64,000 nucleotides of DNA from Paraburkholderia susongensis. Lineage in GTDB: Bacteria > Pseudomonadota > Gammaproteobacteria > Burkholderiales > Burkholderiaceae. The number at the start of each line of letters is the position of its first letter. The stretch's first letter is position 1. Under the pieces are notes generated by a model. The model was not told where the DNA came from and did not search any database. It saw only the letters and a list, made by a program, of their open reading frames with translations. The stretch lies in assembly GCF_900177725.1 (NCBI RefSeq), contig NZ_FXAT01000002.1:62001-126000 (forward strand), written 5' to 3'. The position numbers were made by a program, and so were the translations under genes. Below are positions 33,433 through 41,489 of this stretch, in pieces.

Positions 33433-34530
33433 ATGACCAACTGGAAGTGGTGTATTTCACTCGCGGGTATGGCTGCGGCAGTGCCGGCCTTCGCGCAATC
33501 GAGCATCACGCTGTATGGCCGTATCGATACGTCGATCGAGTACGCGAACTTCGGGCCGGACCATGTGGCGCGCATGGGCACGGGCAATCTGTTCGCGACG
33601 CAATGGGGCTTGAAGGGCGTCGAGGATCTGGGCGGCGGCTACGCGACGATCTTCAAGCTCGAAAACGGTTTCAACTCGGCCAACGGCGCTATCAGCGGCA
33701 ACGGCGCGCTGTTCGGCCGCGAGGCATGGGTCGGGCTGACCGGTCCTTTCGGCGGCTTGCAGGCCGGCGAAACCTATACGGTCCTGCACACATCGTTCGT
33801 GACCTACAGCCTGCCCGGCTATGGCGCGGGGCTCGCGTGGGGCAACGCGTCGAACAATTTCGTGCTGCCCACGTTTCTGCGCACGAGCAACACGCTGCGC
33901 TACACGTCGCCGCGCATCGGCGGCTTCCTGCTGCGCGCGACGGCCTCGCGCGGCGCCAACGGCGCGGCCAACGTGCCGTCGACCCTCGGCGATACCTATG
34001 GCGCCGGGCTCAACTACGCGAACGGGCCACTGTCGATCGATGTCGACTACATGCAGCAGAAGTTCAGCACCGCGACGGCCGCGGCGCTGTCGCCGACGAG
34101 TCCCACCGGCACCGGCAACTACGCGCTCGGCGCGATCTCGTACGACTTCGGTTTCGTGAAGCCCGCGTTTATCTACCTGCGCCACCGCGGCGGCCCCGAT
34201 GTACCGACGGCGGTGGCGAGCGCCTACTCGAACCCGCACAACGACTTCTTCGAACTGAACGCGACGGTGCCGATCGGCAAGGCGTCGCTGCTCGTGAGCT
34301 ACGGTCACTATCGCAAGATCGCGGACAGCGCAGGCAACGCCGATTCGTACGGGCTGCGCCTCGACTATCCGCTGTCGAAGCGCACGGTCCTCTATACGGG
34401 GGCGGCGATGGTTCGCAATGGAGAACACGCCGCGTTCGCGATCAACGGCGCGGGCGGCGGCGGGGTGCCAGTCGGCAAGCCTGGAGCCACCGCCAGCTCG
34501 CTCGTGGCCGGCATCCTGACGTCCTTCTGA
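33433..34530 (+). CDS. Gram-negative outer-membrane porin (OmpC-like, Burkholderiales type)
   Basis: A trimeric diffusion porin. The signal peptide reads MTNWKWCISLAGMAAAVPAFAQ with cleavage before SSITLYGRIDTSIEY, the classic Burkholderiales porin start; then come GLKGVEDLGGGYATIFKLENGF and GREAWVGLTGPFGGLQAG. The protein ends in Phe (AGILTSF), as outer-membrane barrels do. I chose the ATG at 33433 for the signal peptide; the ATG at 33424 is an alternative, and an upstream GTG frame is unlikely. The 365-residue precursor is of normal size. It probably admits the aromatic substrate together with the divergent MFS transporter. Confidence 0.87.
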   Translation: MTNWKWCISLAGMAAAVPAFAQSSITLYGRIDTSIEYANFGPDHVARMGTGNLFATQWGLKGVEDLGGGYATIFKLENGFNSANGAISGNGALFGREAWVGLTGPFGGLQAGETYTVLHTSFVTYSLPGYGAGLAWGNASNNFVLPTFLRTSNTLRYTSPRIGGFLLRATASRGANGAANVPSTLGDTYGAGLNYANGPLSIDVDYMQQKFSTATAAALSPTSPTGTGNYALGAISYDFGFVKPAFIYLRHRGGPDVPTAVASAYSNPHNDFFELNATVPIGKASLLVSYGHYRKIADSAGNADSYGLRLDYPLSKRTVLYTGAAMVRNGEHAAFAINGAGGGGVPVGKPGATASSLVAGILTSF

Positions 34531-34553
34531 GCACGCGAGGCTGCCGCCCGCGC

Positions 34554-35579
34554 TCACGGGTTGAGTGCGGACGGCCTCAGATTGGGCGGGATCGCGAGCC
34601 AACTCTCGTGGGGCTCGCGCGTGCCGATGCGGAACAGTTCGATCAGCAGCGCGCGCAGCCAGCGGTGACCGGGGTCCGCGTCGAAGCGTCGATGCCAGTA
34701 TGCATTGACCGGCCACGTGGACGCATTGGCGATCTCGAACGCGGCCATCTCGCCGAGCGGTGCGAACGCGCGTGCAACGGTTCGCGGCAGGATCAGCGCG
34801 TAGTCGCAGCGATAGAGTATCGCGGGCACCACCATGAAATTGGGCACCGCGACTCGCACACGCGACGCGAGCCCGTGCTGCTCGAGCAGCGCCGTCGACT
34901 GCGGATGCGAGCTTACCGCGATGAACTGCAACGCGGGCGGCACGGTGCTGTCGAGCACGAAGTGATCGTCGAGCGCGTAACGTTCGGCCACGCGGCGCGG
35001 CATCATCAGCACATAACGCTCCTGTAGCAGCTCGCAGTGGTGGAAGTGGCTGAATGCATGGGGAAAATTCCCCATCGCAAAGTCGATACGCCCCGATTCG
35101 ATCGCGACGTTGAACTGGTTTTCCTCGATGTGCAATGTCTCGATCACGACGCCGGGCGCGCGCCCGTCGAGCTCACGCAACAGCGTCGGCAGAAAGGCGC
35201 TTTCCGCGAAATCGCTCATATACAGGCGGAACGTGCGGCGCGAGGTGGCCGGCGAGAACTGCGCGCCTTCGTCGAGCACAGCTTGCAGGATCGCTAGCGA
35301 GCGGTCGATCGAGGCCGCCAGACGTTGCGCGCGCGGCGTGGGCTCGACGCCGCCGCCGGTGCGCACGAAGAGCGCGTCGTGAAACAGCAGGCGCAGGCGT
35401 CCCAGCGCGTGGCTCACCGATGGCTGCGTAATGCCGAGGCGCAGCGCGGCGCGTCCTACATGCTTCTCGGCGTAGACCGCGTTGAAGGTTTTCAGCAGGT
35501 TCAGGTCGAGGTTCTGGACGCGCAGTGCGCCTGCGGATTCGTCGCCTGGTGGCGGAAGGAGGTCGCTGGAGTGGGTCAT
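34554..35579 (-). CDS. LysR family transcriptional regulator
   Basis: A 341-residue LysR regulator of the NodD/NahR-like subgroup: VQNLDLNLLKTFNAVYAEKH, GITQPSVSHALGRLRLLF, then the effector domain (YMSDFAESAFLPTLL, NFPHAF, DADPGHRWLRALL). The N-terminus carries about 20 extra residues before the helix-turn-helix and the C-terminus about 20 after the usual end. Its start lies 11 bases from the stop of the AraC gene on the same strand, so the two regulators are probably co-transcribed. It is convergent with the porin (23 bases between stops). Effector unknown. Confidence 0.84.
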   Translation of the reverse strand: MTHSSDLLPPPGDESAGALRVQNLDLNLLKTFNAVYAEKHVGRAALRLGITQPSVSHALGRLRLLFHDALFVRTGGGVEPTPRAQRLAASIDRSLAILQAVLDEGAQFSPATSRRTFRLYMSDFAESAFLPTLLRELDGRAPGVVIETLHIEENQFNVAIESGRIDFAMGNFPHAFSHFHHCELLQERYVLMMPRRVAERYALDDHFVLDSTVPPALQFIAVSSHPQSTALLEQHGLASRVRVAVPNFMVVPAILYRCDYALILPRTVARAFAPLGEMAAFEIANASTWPVNAYWHRRFDADPGHRWLRALLIELFRIGTREPHESWLAIPPNLRPSALNP

Positions 35580-35590
35580 GGAAACGTTCG

Positions 35591-36571
35591 TTACATGCCG
35601 CGCTTCGCGGTCGCCGAAGGCGGATAGCCGTAGCGGCGCGCATACGCCTTCGCGAAGTGGCCGGGGCTGTGCACACCGTGCTCGAGCAGCACGTCGGTGA
35701 CGCCTCGCTCCGGATCCCCCTTCAGCGTACGGTGCACGGCTTCGATGCGCCGCTCGCGGATGTATTCGGCGGGCGACACGTCGAGAAACTGGCTAAAGCC
35801 GTTTTGCAGCGTGCGCGGCGACACGCCTGCCGCTTGCGCGAGCGTCGCAATGGACAGCGTGTCGCCGAGATGCGCGTCGATATACTCGCGCGCGCGTTTG
35901 ACATGCGCCGGCAACGGCGGCTTCGCGCCGCGCGCGAGCGTCTCGCTGTACGAATGCGGCAATTGCATCAGCAGCAGCGTGGCAAGCCACTGCGTGAGCT
36001 CGGGACCGAGCAGGCTGTCGCGCGCGCTCGCGTCGATCTGCTCGCACAGGCTGCACAGATAGCGCAGCGTCGAGTGGAACACGGCGGCTCCGCCGTGCGC
36101 GCGGCCGACTTCGAGATCGAACACGAGCGGACGGCGCAGCGAGCTTTGCAGCATCTCGGCGAGCCTGATTTCGAGCGCGGCCCGGTCGATGCGCAGCAGC
36201 AGGCTGCGGCAGGCCATGTCGGTGCTGATGCGGCTCTCGCGCGACGGCGACGACACGCTCAGGCTGCCCGCCGACAGCGACACGCGCTCCTTGCCCGATT
36301 GCAGCTCGCAACGGCCGGCGAGGGTCGTGCGAAACAGATAGTGATTGTCGAGCGCGCCTGCGTCGATACGTGTTTCGCGGCCGTAGCACAGTTCGAGCAG
36401 GCTCGCGCGATGCATCGCGACGCCATAGAGCTCGGCGGCGTTCAGCGGTTCATGGCCCGAGACGTCCATGCGGTGTTCGCAAAGCAGCTTCGCCACTTCG
36501 CGTTGGACGTCCTCGCGCGCGCGTGATGCGCCGAGCCGGTTGCAGTGTTTGCGCGGAATCGCAATTTCCAT
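35591..36571 (-). CDS. AraC family transcriptional regulator
   Basis: A 326-residue activator with an N-terminal cupin-like AraC-binding domain (about 30-200) and a C-terminal double helix-turn-helix (about 225-320: IATLAQAAGVSPRTLQNGF and GVHSPGHFAKAYARRYGYPP). The overall plan is that of the AraC regulators of anthranilate and related aromatic pathways, where the cupin-like domain binds the substrate. It is divergent from the octopine-dehydrogenase-like gene across 218 bases, so that pair is the likely target. An anthranilate link would fit indole breakdown but is not shown by the sequence. Confidence 0.85.
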   Translation of the reverse strand: MEIAIPRKHCNRLGASRAREDVQREVAKLLCEHRMDVSGHEPLNAAELYGVAMHRASLLELCYGRETRIDAGALDNHYLFRTTLAGRCELQSGKERVSLSAGSLSVSSPSRESRISTDMACRSLLLRIDRAALEIRLAEMLQSSLRRPLVFDLEVGRAHGGAAVFHSTLRYLCSLCEQIDASARDSLLGPELTQWLATLLLMQLPHSYSETLARGAKPPLPAHVKRAREYIDAHLGDTLSIATLAQAAGVSPRTLQNGFSQFLDVSPAEYIRERRIEAVHRTLKGDPERGVTDVLLEHGVHSPGHFAKAYARRYGYPPSATAKRGM

Positions 36572-36789
36572 CGTTTAGTGGCCTCGAAGAAACAAACGGC
36601 GGCGAGCCGCACGCCTATGATCCGATGGCCAATAAGTCCGCGCAAGAAAGGATTCACCCTCATACCGGGCGCAACGCGTACGCGGCCGTCGCAATTGTGT
36701 TGCCGGTGTTGAACAGCGTTTGCGCATGTGGAAGTGCGGCGATCGGGCCGCCCCCTTAATCTCGATGCTATTGCACAAGGAGGCGAAGA

Positions 36790-37893
36790 ATGAAGGTTAG
36801 CGTACTGGGTGGCGGACACGGCTGCTTTGCAGCGGCGATCGATATGCTCGAAAAAGGCCACGAGGTCACATGGTGGCGGCGCGATACGGCGGCATGCGCG
36901 CGTCTGCGCGAACTGGGCGAGCTGAACGTGAAGGACTGGCGCGGCACGCGTCGCGTGCCGGTGGGCGACGCGCGCGGCGCGATTCGTCTTGCCGGCGATC
37001 TCGGCAGCGCGGTGCGCGACGTGCGTCTGATCGTGATTCCGCTGCCATCGACGACGCACGAATCGCTTGCGGGCCAACTCGCGCCGCTCCTCGCGGATGG
37101 ACAGGTGGTCTATCTGCCGCCCGGCACGTTCGGCAGCTATGTGTTCGCGAAGGCAATGGACGACGCCGGCAACCGCGCGCGCGTCGCATTCGCGGAAACG
37201 GGCACGTTGCCGTATCTGGTGCGGCGCCACGGCGAGAACGACGTGGTGATTAGCGCCTACGCGACGCGTCTGCCCACGGGCGTGCTGCCCGCCGCCGCGG
37301 CCGATTGGGCGTTTCCCGTGCTCAAGGAAGGCTATCCCAGTGTCGAGCCGATCGAGGATGCGCTCAGCGGTGCGCTGATGAACGCGGGACCGGTGATCCA
37401 TCCGCCTCTCATCATGATGAACGCAGGGCCGCTCGAGCATTTCGAATCCTGGGACATTCACAACGAAGGCACGCAAGCGTCGATTCGCCGCGTGACGAGC
37501 GCGCTCGACGCCGAACGGATGGCCGTGCGCGAAGCGCTCGGATACGGCGCGCCGCATTTTCCGCTCGCCGATCACTACGCGAGCGAGGGCGACGAATGGA
37601 TGTATGGGCGCGGCGCGCACGGCAAGCTGACGGACAGCGGCGACTGGCGCGAGAAGATCGACCTGAAGACGCATCGCTACATGCTCGAGGACACGCGGCT
37701 CGGACTGTCGTTCATCGTCTCGGTTGGGCGCTGGGCAGGCGTGCCGACGCCGGTTGCTCAAGGGCTCCTGAGCATCGCGAGCGCGGTGGCGGAGCGTGAT
37801 CTGTACCGCGAGGGCCGCACGCTCGAAAACCTCGGGCTGGCCGCGCTGTCGCGCGAGGCGATGCGCGATCGGCTCGTGCGGGGGCTCGCATGA
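36790..37893 (+). CDS. NAD/NADP octopine/nopaline dehydrogenase family protein
   Basis: A 367-residue oxidoreductase. The Rossmann motif is at the extreme N-terminus (VLGGGHGCFAAA, residues 5-16), and the C-terminal octopine-dehydrogenase domain contains the family's NAGPVIHPPLIMMNAG and a conserved HFPLADHYASEGDEW region. Family members reductively condense amino acids with keto acids or run the reverse reaction; some oxidise opines as nutrients. The gene starts behind AAGGAGG and its stop overlaps the start of the next gene by ATGA, indicating coupled translation. Substrate unknown; an opine or N-carboxyalkyl amino acid is a possibility. Confidence 0.83.
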   Translation: MKVSVLGGGHGCFAAAIDMLEKGHEVTWWRRDTAACARLRELGELNVKDWRGTRRVPVGDARGAIRLAGDLGSAVRDVRLIVIPLPSTTHESLAGQLAPLLADGQVVYLPPGTFGSYVFAKAMDDAGNRARVAFAETGTLPYLVRRHGENDVVISAYATRLPTGVLPAAAADWAFPVLKEGYPSVEPIEDALSGALMNAGPVIHPPLIMMNAGPLEHFESWDIHNEGTQASIRRVTSALDAERMAVREALGYGAPHFPLADHYASEGDEWMYGRGAHGKLTDSGDWREKIDLKTHRYMLEDTRLGLSFIVSVGRWAGVPTPVAQGLLSIASAVAERDLYREGRTLENLGLAALSREAMRDRLVRGLA

Positions 37894-38930
37894 TGCACAG
37901 CGCCGCCGACGTGAAACATGTCCACGTGCTCGGCGCGGGACGCATGGGGCAGGGCATTGCGCTCGCGTTCGCGTTCGCCGGCTTGCGCGTGACGCTCATC
38001 GACTTCAAGGAGCGCGACGCGGTTGCACGCGCCGCGTTTGCGGCGGCCGCGCTCGGCGAGATTGGCCGGCAGCTGCAGACCCAGGCCGATTTCGGCCGGA
38101 TCGACGCGAGCCAGGCCGCCGATGCGCTCGCGCGCGTCGAAGTACTCGATCGCGCGGGCGCCGAGGCTGCGCTCGCCGGCTGCGAGGTCGTGTTCGAAGC
38201 GGTGCCCGAAGTGATGGCGGCCAAGGAGGAGGCATTCGCGTGGCTCTGCGCGCGCGTTGGCAGCGCGGCAACGATCGCGTCCACGACGTCGACGTTCCTC
38301 GTCACCGATCTGCAGCAGGCGGTCACGCATCCGCAGCGCTTCGTCAACGCGCACTGGCTCAATCCCGCGCATCTGATGCCGCTCGTCGAGATCAGCCGCA
38401 GCGATATCACGGACCCTGCGGTGCTCGCGCGGCTCAAGGATCTGTTGCGGCGTGCCGGCAAGGCGCCGGTCGAGTGCGCGGCGTCGGCGGGGTACATCGT
38501 GCCGCGCATTCAGGCGCTCGTAATGAACGAAGCGGCGCGCATGGTGGAAGAGGGCGTGGCGAGCGCGCACGACATCGACACGGCCGTTCGTACGGGCTTC
38601 GGTCTGCGCTTCTCGGTTCTCGGGTTGCTCGAATTCATCGACTGGGGTGGTTGCGACATTCTGTATTACGCGTCGCGTTACCTTGCGAAGGAGATCGATC
38701 CGCGCTTCGAGCCGGCTGGCATCATCACGCGGCATATGGAAGAAGGACGGGATGGTATCCGCACGGGCAAGGGCTTTTACGATTACGCGGACGTCGAGGT
38801 GCCTGCCTATGTGAAGCACCGGCTCGGCGAGTTCGGGCGGTTGCTCGAGCATCTCGGGCTGGCGCCGCGTTATAACTCGGCGATCGACGCAAAAGCCGCC
38901 GCCGGGTCCAGCGAGTCCGCGAGCGCTTGA
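37890..38930 (+). CDS. 3-hydroxyacyl-CoA dehydrogenase family protein
   Basis: A 346-residue NAD-dependent dehydrogenase. The N-terminal Rossmann motif is VLGAGRMGQGIALAFAFAG (about 13-31); NAHWLNPAHLMPLVEI holds the catalytic His, followed by the usual glutamate and a GYIVPRIQALVMNEA C-terminal domain start. It uses the first ATG of ATGATG, overlapping the preceding stop. The soluble 3-hydroxybutyryl-CoA group is normally about 285 residues; the extra length resembles the carnitine/gulonate-dehydrogenase side branch, so the substrate may be a free 3-hydroxy acid rather than a CoA ester. It forms an operon with the octopine-dehydrogenase-like gene. Confidence 0.83.
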   Translation: MMHSAADVKHVHVLGAGRMGQGIALAFAFAGLRVTLIDFKERDAVARAAFAAAALGEIGRQLQTQADFGRIDASQAADALARVEVLDRAGAEAALAGCEVVFEAVPEVMAAKEEAFAWLCARVGSAATIASTTSTFLVTDLQQAVTHPQRFVNAHWLNPAHLMPLVEISRSDITDPAVLARLKDLLRRAGKAPVECAASAGYIVPRIQALVMNEAARMVEEGVASAHDIDTAVRTGFGLRFSVLGLLEFIDWGGCDILYYASRYLAKEIDPRFEPAGIITRHMEEGRDGIRTGKGFYDYADVEVPAYVKHRLGEFGRLLEHLGLAPRYNSAIDAKAAAGSSESASA

Positions 38931-39000
38931 TATCGAACGGGACAACGCACGGCGAAGAGTTCGCCGTGTTTGCCCGAAAACGCCAGAACAGGCGGAACGT

Positions 39001-39930
39001 TCAGATAACACCGCGCAGGCTCGATGGATCGAATGGCGCCATTCTGCGCAGCGCGAGGCGAAAGTCACGTGCGATCGGCGAAAGCGCGGCATCGCGCCGG
39101 CGAATCAGACCGATGGTTCGCGCGACCGTTGGATCGACCAGTGGCCGGATCGCAATGCGTGCATGCGGGTCGCGCGGTGCCGCGCAGCGCGGAATGATGG
39201 AAATGCCGAGCCCCGCCTCGACGAGTCCCAATGAGGTGGTCAGATGCTCGATCTCGATCAGCCGGTCGGGGCGCCAGTCGATATCCCTGAGCGCGGCATC
39301 GAGCATGCGCCGGTTGCCGCTCGACGTGCCCGACACGATCAGCGGCCAGGGACGCAATTCGGGCCACGCGACATGCTCGCTCGCGGCGAGCGGATGATCC
39401 GCGGGGCAGGCGAGCACATAGGGATCGACCAGCAGTTCATCGAAGGCGAGCTCAGGGGTTTCATTGACCAGAAACGCGATGCCGAACTCCGCGTCGCCGT
39501 CCGCGACACGCTGCACGACCGTCGCGAGATTGGCTTCGATGAGCCTGAGCCGTACTTCAGGGCGCCGCTTGTGATAACTGCTGACGATGCTCGGCAGCAT
39601 GAATTTCGTCACCGTCGGAATGCATGCGATGGTCAACTGGCCGGCGCGCATCCGCGTCGCTTCGCTCACCAGTTCGAGCGACGCAGCGAGGTCGCGCAGC
39701 ACGCCCTGCGCACGCGGCAACAGTAATTCGCCGGAACCGGTGAGCGCGACGCTGCGCGTGGTGCGCTCGAACAGCATGACATCGAGCGCTTCCTCGAGCC
39801 GTTTGATACGGCGCGTCAAAGCGGAGGCGGACAGGTTCAATTCGATCGCCGCGTCATTGAACGACGCGTGTGACGCGACCGCGACGAAGGCTCGCAATGC
39901 GTCGAGATCGACAGTCGGAAAACGGTTCAT
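39001..39930 (-). CDS. LysR family regulator of the MmgE/PrpD operon
   Basis: A 309-residue LysR regulator: VDLDALRAFVAVASHASFNDAA, LSASALTRRIKRLEEALDVMLF, then an effector domain (LTIACIPTVTKFMLPSIV, GDAEFGIAFL). It belongs to the CbbR/CynR-like large subgroup, different from the NodD-like LysR genes to its left. The start ATG at 39930 follows GGAGTACCG. It is divergent from the first MmgE/PrpD gene, with the palindrome TTGCG-TGTGA-CGCAA between them, so control of the eight-gene run is the obvious role. It shares its subgroup with the LysR at 58553. Confidence 0.85.
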   Translation of the reverse strand: MNRFPTVDLDALRAFVAVASHASFNDAAIELNLSASALTRRIKRLEEALDVMLFERTTRSVALTGSGELLLPRAQGVLRDLAASLELVSEATRMRAGQLTIACIPTVTKFMLPSIVSSYHKRRPEVRLRLIEANLATVVQRVADGDAEFGIAFLVNETPELAFDELLVDPYVLACPADHPLAASEHVAWPELRPWPLIVSGTSSGNRRMLDAALRDIDWRPDRLIEIEHLTTSLGLVEAGLGISIIPRCAAPRDPHARIAIRPLVDPTVARTIGLIRRRDAALSPIARDFRLALRRMAPFDPSSLRGVI

Positions 39931-39947
39931 CGGTACTCCGCTGACTC

Positions 39948-39962
39948 TTGCGTGTGACGCAA
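39948..39962. promoter_or_regulatory. LysR-type palindrome TTGCG-N5-CGCAA
   Basis: Perfect inverted repeat TTGCG TGTGA CGCAA (39948-39962), containing the LysR-box form T-N11-A. It lies 17 bases in front of the LysR start and about 100 bases before the first MmgE/PrpD gene, exactly where an LTTR recognition site for divergent control is expected. Confidence 0.6.
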
Positions 39963-40064
39963 TAATAATCACGTCGCGTGCAATTCACAAATGCGTTCCC
40001 GCTGCTGATACTGAAGGCACGACATTTCCGTGCAAGCTCATTCATTCAGGGGACGTTCAAGCCG

Positions 40065-41480
40065 ATGAACCAGCACAACGACATAGGCACAAACCCTTAT
40101 ACGGGCGGCGTGGCCGCATTCGTCGCGAACCTGCAATACGAGGCGATACCGGACGAAGTGCGCGCGCGCATCAAACTTCTGATCCTCGATTCAATCGGCT
40201 GCGCGATATTCGGCGCGGGACTGCCGTGGAGCCGCATTCTTGCGGATACCTTGCAGCGCGTCGACAGTACGCCGGGCTGCCGCGTGTGGGGCATGCCGTT
40301 GCGTTTGTCCGCGCCGCATGCGGCGCTCGTCAACGGCACCTTGATCCAGAGTTTCGAACTCGACGACGTGCATCGCGTCGGCGTGCTGCATGTCGGCGCG
40401 GTGACCTTGCCGGCCGTGCTGGCCGTTGCCGAGTTGCTGTCCGCCGACGCGCCGATGACGGGGCGCGAGTTCCTGCGTGCCTGCGTGGCGGGCTACGAAG
40501 TGGGCCCGCGCGTGGGCATGTGCATGGGACCCGAGCACATCGCACAGGGCTGGCATTCGGGCGCGACGGTCGGCGTATTTTCCGCGGCGGCTGGCGCGGC
40601 AGCCGCGCTGCGGCTCGATGCGCAACAGACAGTGCATGCGCTCGGGATCGGCGGCACGCAGTCGGCGGGGCTGATGGCCGCGCAGTTCGGCGCGATGGTC
40701 AAGCGCATGCACGCGGGCCGCGCCGCGCAAAGCGGCCTGTACGGCGCGTTGCTCGCGCAAAACGGTTTCACCGGTATCGTCGACGTGTTTGAAAACCCCT
40801 ACGGCGGATTTTGCAGCACGTTCTCGCGCTCGTTGGACCGCTTCGATCTGGCGCAACTCGTGGACGGCCTCGGCGAGCGCTTCGAGACCCTGCGCATTGC
40901 GCTGAAGTTCTACTCGTGCGTGGGCAGCAATCACACGACGCTCGACGCGATCCGTGCGATGCAGGCGCGCCATCCGTTCGGCCCGGACGATATCGAGCAG
41001 ATCGTCGTGCACGGTTCGCGCGTGACGGTCGACCATGTGGGCTGGAAGTACGTGCCACAGGGGCTGACCTCGGCGCAGCTCAACCTGTCGTATTGCGTCG
41101 CAACGCTGCTGCTCGAAGGCGACGTATTCGTCGACCAGTTCAGCGAGGACAAAGTCGCGGACCCGCAGCGCATGGCGCTGGCGGAGCGCGTTCAGGTGGT
41201 GGAGGATCCGTCGATCACGGCGCGCGGCTCGCTCCTGCGGCACATGGTGCGCGTCGAGGTGCGCTTGCGCGACGGCACCCGGCTCGAAGAAACGGTCGAG
41301 GCGCAGCGCGGCAGCGAACACGCGTTCGCGAGCGCGGCGGACATCGTGGGCAAGATGAGAAAGCTTGCCGCGCATCGGATCGACGCCCGGCAAATCGCCG
41401 GCATCGTCGACTGGGTGATGCACGCCGAAGACCAGCCGGACGCCAGCGAGCTGGCGCGTCTTCTCGCGCTCGCCGCTTGA
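40065..41480 (+). CDS. MmgE/PrpD family protein, first paralogue
   Basis: A 471-residue member of the MmgE/PrpD fold, whose known members dehydrate methylcitrate, decarboxylate cis-aconitate or epimerise iminodisuccinate. Family positions visible: Asp pair in SFELDDVHRVGVLHVGAV, His in GWHSGATVGVF, Lys/His in MVKRMHAGRAAQSG, and LKFYSCVGSNHTTLDAI late in the helical domain. The Asp-His loop is VHRVGVLHVG, unlike either downstream paralogue, pointing to a different substrate. The ATG at 40065 is chosen; upstream frame to 39978 is unlikely. It is followed 9 bases later by an MHS transporter. Confidence 0.84.
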   Translation: MNQHNDIGTNPYTGGVAAFVANLQYEAIPDEVRARIKLLILDSIGCAIFGAGLPWSRILADTLQRVDSTPGCRVWGMPLRLSAPHAALVNGTLIQSFELDDVHRVGVLHVGAVTLPAVLAVAELLSADAPMTGREFLRACVAGYEVGPRVGMCMGPEHIAQGWHSGATVGVFSAAAGAAAALRLDAQQTVHALGIGGTQSAGLMAAQFGAMVKRMHAGRAAQSGLYGALLAQNGFTGIVDVFENPYGGFCSTFSRSLDRFDLAQLVDGLGERFETLRIALKFYSCVGSNHTTLDAIRAMQARHPFGPDDIEQIVVHGSRVTVDHVGWKYVPQGLTSAQLNLSYCVATLLLEGDVFVDQFSEDKVADPQRMALAERVQVVEDPSITARGSLLRHMVRVEVRLRDGTRLEETVEAQRGSEHAFASAADIVGKMRKLAAHRIDARQIAGIVDWVMHAEDQPDASELARLLALAA

Positions 41481-41489
41481 GGAGCCATC

